From NCBI GenBank assembly GCA_029204225.1, contig CM055094.1, positions 23,830,541 to 23,894,540 of the forward strand: a stretch of 64,000 nucleotides of DNA, read 5' to 3'. This document shows, piece by piece, positions 55,780-64,000 of this stretch. The notes under the pieces were generated by a model that saw only the letters and a program-made list of their open reading frames with translations, did not search any database and was not told the DNA's origin. Position 1 is the first letter of the stretch. Each line of letters starts with the position of its first letter. Source of the stretch: Diphasiastrum complanatum (taxonomy: Eukaryota > Streptophyta > Lycopodiopsida > Lycopodiales > Lycopodiaceae). The translations under genes were made by a program, and so were the position numbers.

Positions 55780-56282
55780 AGGATAAAAAAATGTGCAAGA
55801 AGAATCTTGAATGAAATCGAAATACCAAGGAGAAAACTATGAGCTTAATCTCCAATATCATAGAGCTAGGCAACGTCGTTTCAAGGCATGGTATCGCCAC
55901 CGATGTTGACAAAATCCGTATAATACTTGATCTGCCTGAACTTGGAACCATGCGCAAAGTATATATCTTTATGGGTCATTGCAATTATTAACGGAGGTCT
56001 GTCTTGAACTTTGCCAAGCTGGCCTGTTTGATATATCAAATGACCATCCAACGCGAATGGACAACTGAAGACACTGAGGCGTTTCATAAACTCAAGAAAG
56101 CCTTAGTGATTGCTCCAATCCTACGACCCCCTATCTGGATTGTAGAATTCCATGTCCACACAAACGCTTCTAAATATGCCATAGGGAGTGTTTTGACACA
56201 GCTTGAGGATTACAAGAAGGATTATTCGATCTACTTCAAAATTTGGCCTAATCGTAAAACCCCCAAAACTCAAGATAGATAG
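55780..56282 (+). pseudogene. Ty3/gypsy reverse transcriptase-RNase H fragment
   Basis: Frames combine to give SRHGIATDVDKIRIILDLPE, TMRKVYIFMGHCNYY (usual form: GI..DP.K...I...P.P.....R.FLG...YYR.FI), then REWTTEDTEAFHKLKKALVI, APILRPP and FHVHTNASKYAIGSVLTQ. This is the thumb/connection of Ty3 reverse transcriptase and the start of RNase H, where the first catalytic Asp (usual TDAS) is Asn. Stops include TAA near 55990. Confidence 0.82.
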
Positions 56283-57525
56283 CTTTTACAATTTTCACAA
56301 ATATTAGGTCTGACTTGGAGAAGATTTATGTTTGATCAAACAAATGTAATACAAGATGAAGTGATAATTTAAGCCTATTTTGTTCATCTACATTTTCTCA
56401 CCTTTTGTTGTTATATTAGCTTTCAATTTTGGAATCAACCTTGCCTCACTTAGTAAACATGGAAATACATCTCGGTGTGGCCATACAAACTTCAAATAAC
56501 AATTAAAGTGAATCTATTACTTTCATGCATATCTCACGAGAAATGCATCAAAGATTCTGGGTGAGATCTACTCACATTGATATCACAAGAAAATTGCAAT
56601 TAAACATGGTTGATAGTAACCCAACATTTAACATTGGGATTAAAATTCTGGAAGTAAATGGTATGAGGTAAGGCAAGGTGGAAACTTGTTGGCAACCTTA
56701 AAGGTGTGAGGAAGTTTGTTTATCTAGAAGTAAAAGAATTTTGCCTTGCCTGCTTAAGACTCAGGAAATAAGTATTGGAACATGGAAGAGCTATACAAGA
56801 AAAAACACCACTGGCACCTCTCTTTCACATATGAGCTCTTTTTTTCTATCAAATGAATGGCAAATTTTCCACTATAGAGAGAAGATACAAATTTAAATTT
56901 GTGCTACTTATTTGTTTTTCTCATAAATTCTTGACAAGCACTTTTGATCGCATGTCGACCTTCATGGATCCACGAATCTTCGCAATTATCAATGAGCTTT
57001 TTGTTAGAGTATATTTTATGCACTAATAGGAGGTCATTGAGCTGCTTATTAACATAAGCAAAATATTGCCATTACTTGTTAATTAGGCCATTACTATATT
57101 TTGCCTTTGCAATGCCTGGTGCTTCTCAAAATTGTTTGTATTCTGCTATGATTTTTGAGAACATAAGCTAATTCAAAATAGCACACTATCCAAGATTGAA
57201 AAGAAACAAGTTTTTAAGTGGAGAGCTCAAAACACTTTCAATTGGTTTTGTTACTGAAAAAATTAGGCCAAAAACAGATATACTGAATTCTGATGATTCT
57301 TGAAAAGCTTAGATAAAAGCAACTAGCATACGAGATAGGGACAAAGCTATTGATCCTTTGTTATACTACAAAAAATTCAAAACTTAAATTTTTTTGCTTT
57401 TTATAACCAAAAAACAATACATAGAAATTTTAACACGATATACGTAATATATATATCATATATACATTATATAGAAAGCAAATTATAATAGCGCTGTCCA
57501 AAACACTCCCATTCCCCGGAATGAG
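56283..57525. other. No gene seen
   Basis: About 1.2 kb of AT-rich sequence, with TATATAT runs near 57440-57475. No gene or pairable repeat. Confidence 0.5.
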
Positions 57526-57553
57526 CATGCAGCGGAACGCGTTCTGCTGCATG
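57526..57553. repeat. 28-bp near-perfect palindrome
   Basis: CATGCAGC-G-GAACGCGTTC-T-GCTGCATG; only one pair (G/T) mismatches. It is far more GC-rich than its surroundings and adjoins the next element. Confidence 0.85.
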
Positions 57554-57578
57554 TGTATTATACACACACACTTGTATA

Positions 57579-57810
57579 TCTATCTATATAATATAAAACT
57601 ATTTTAGAGAGAGAATGTGTGAGGTGCCGTAAAAAACATCACGCTTTTGTCGGCAAAAATGTCATGCTTTGCCGGCAAAAATCGTCACCCATTTGCAAAA
57701 GGCAAAGCTAAATAGGTTTTAAAAAAAAGGATTAAAAAAATACAGCCTTCAAAAATATATAAACACTTTTTGTGGGTCATTGTCCATCATCAAGGGGCAC
57801 AACCAACTAG
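57579..57810. mobile_element. Short Helitron-like or MITE-like element
   Basis: It starts TCTATCTATATAATATAAAA after an A and ends ...CAACTAG before a T, the TC...CTAG form with A/T insertion expected of a Helitron (232 bp). No clear 3' hairpin is seen just before CTAG, which weakens the call. Alternatively, TATATCTATCTATAT near 57575 and its inverse near 57811-57830 could be the inverted ends of a MITE. There is no coding content. Confidence 0.4.
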
Positions 57811-58529
57811 TTTATATATAGATAGATATGTGTGTGTTTGTGTATAAAATCTTGAGGAACTTGACTTTGGTCAAGTATAGTTAACTTGAATAAAAGGAAT
57901 TAAAAGTCAGCGTCTAAAATACATACAAGCGTCATTTCAAATCAATGAATCAATAAATGTACAACCCAACCAAGTTCGTGAGGCAATTGAGCGAGTCAGG
58001 ACATTCCATCAGCAAGTACTTATGTGAAGAATTTCAAAAGAAACATTACACTTTATTGGAAAAACCTTGAATCTGCAACAAGTATACTTGCTGATTCAAA
58101 TTAATAGATTTATGAACTGATATGTATACATTGCTCTATAAAATAATATGAATATGTGACAAGGATAGAGACTGGAAGCTGATGACAGAAATTTTGGAGC
58201 TTATCATCAGAAGTTTGGGACATGACCTTTGCACCGAGGTTGAACATAGGTTTTCAGATGTGTTAAGTCCATTGCAACTGAATTGAAAGTGAGTTACTCT
58301 TTCTAACGTTGTAATGTAATGTACTTCATGTTTGATAGTGTATTTGGTGCAGAGTGCAACACATATAAGCACAACAATTCGATGGTGAAGAGCTGCACTC
58401 CTGTGAAGTGAAGTAGCTGTCCATATTTTGGCATGGCCTTTAGGATGGAGATACCAGCTGCACTAGCACCATTAGCAGGCAACACTGTGTAGGCACCCAC
58501 TATAAATAGAAAACGGATACAGCTGAAGT
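57811..58529 (-). other. 3' flank of the WRKY gene with a candidate poly(A) signal
   Basis: AATAAA on the minus strand at 58052-58057, about 470 bp past the WRKY stop codon, is a plausible 3' end signal. No gene lies here. Confidence 0.45.

Positions 58530-64000
<5,471 letters not shown>

Noticed and set aside
58136-58500. Minus-strand frames downstream of the WRKY stop as further exons
   Set aside because: The WRKY frame ends normally at 58530 after the C-terminal region; these frames have no WRKY-related motif and fit a 3' untranslated region.

Overview
The window reads as nuclear DNA from a land plant with a large, transposon-filled genome. Evidence for a plant: a two-domain (group I) WRKY transcription factor, the plant-type cytochrome c oxidase subunit 5C, Ty1/copia elements primed by initiator-Met tRNA, GT-AG introns, and long CT/GA and AC microsatellites. 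A fern or gymnosperm would fit the repeat load and the divergent COX5C, but the sequence alone does not fix the lineage.

Only two genes look intact. A COX5C-like gene lies on the minus strand at 26342-27155 (two exons, 67 aa, intron 610 bp). A group I WRKY gene fills the right end on the minus strand (58530 to beyond 64000; four visible exons, both WRKYGQK domains, last intron-sized gap 2.9 kb). Several other stretches are decayed host-like or transposon-carried genes: a ParB-fold-like protein (3870-4666, minus), a Ulp1/C48 cysteine protease with interrupted codons (45014-46290, minus), a six-exon hAT transposase (about 32250-34896, minus), a reverse-transcriptase-like remnant of uncertain class (9532-10180, minus), a coiled-coil open frame directly upstream of an LTR (39454-41376, plus), and an unrecognised multi-exon frame (43521-44570, plus).

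The rest is mostly nested retrotransposon debris. Copia fragments lie at 10740, 14126, 16492-21519 (plus), 17878-20378 (minus, RT deleted), 22990-25405, 29266-30580, 38030-39465, 46375-47400, 49150-50660 and 52880-55252; Ty3/gypsy-type fragments lie at 30822-31328 and 55780-56282. LTR boundaries are marked by purine tracts and Met-tRNA primer sites. Two LTR families occur twice in opposite orientation (3390-3864 with 47722-48372; 35742-36222 with 43039-43520).

Small elements with clear structural proof: a 686-bp non-autonomous hAT with an exact 8-bp target duplication (14624-15309), an 86-bp tRNA-like SINE with an exact 16-bp target duplication (29452-29537), and a 546-bp MITE with 30-bp inverted ends (5576-6121). 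The least explained structure is at 7846-8313: about twelve palindromes of about 18 bp spaced every 41 bp, the whole array folded again as a long inverted repeat. Across the decayed frames, stop codons are almost all TAG, TAA or TGA where one C-to-T change in CAG, CAA or CGA accounts for them, as expected of methylated, deaminating transposon DNA.
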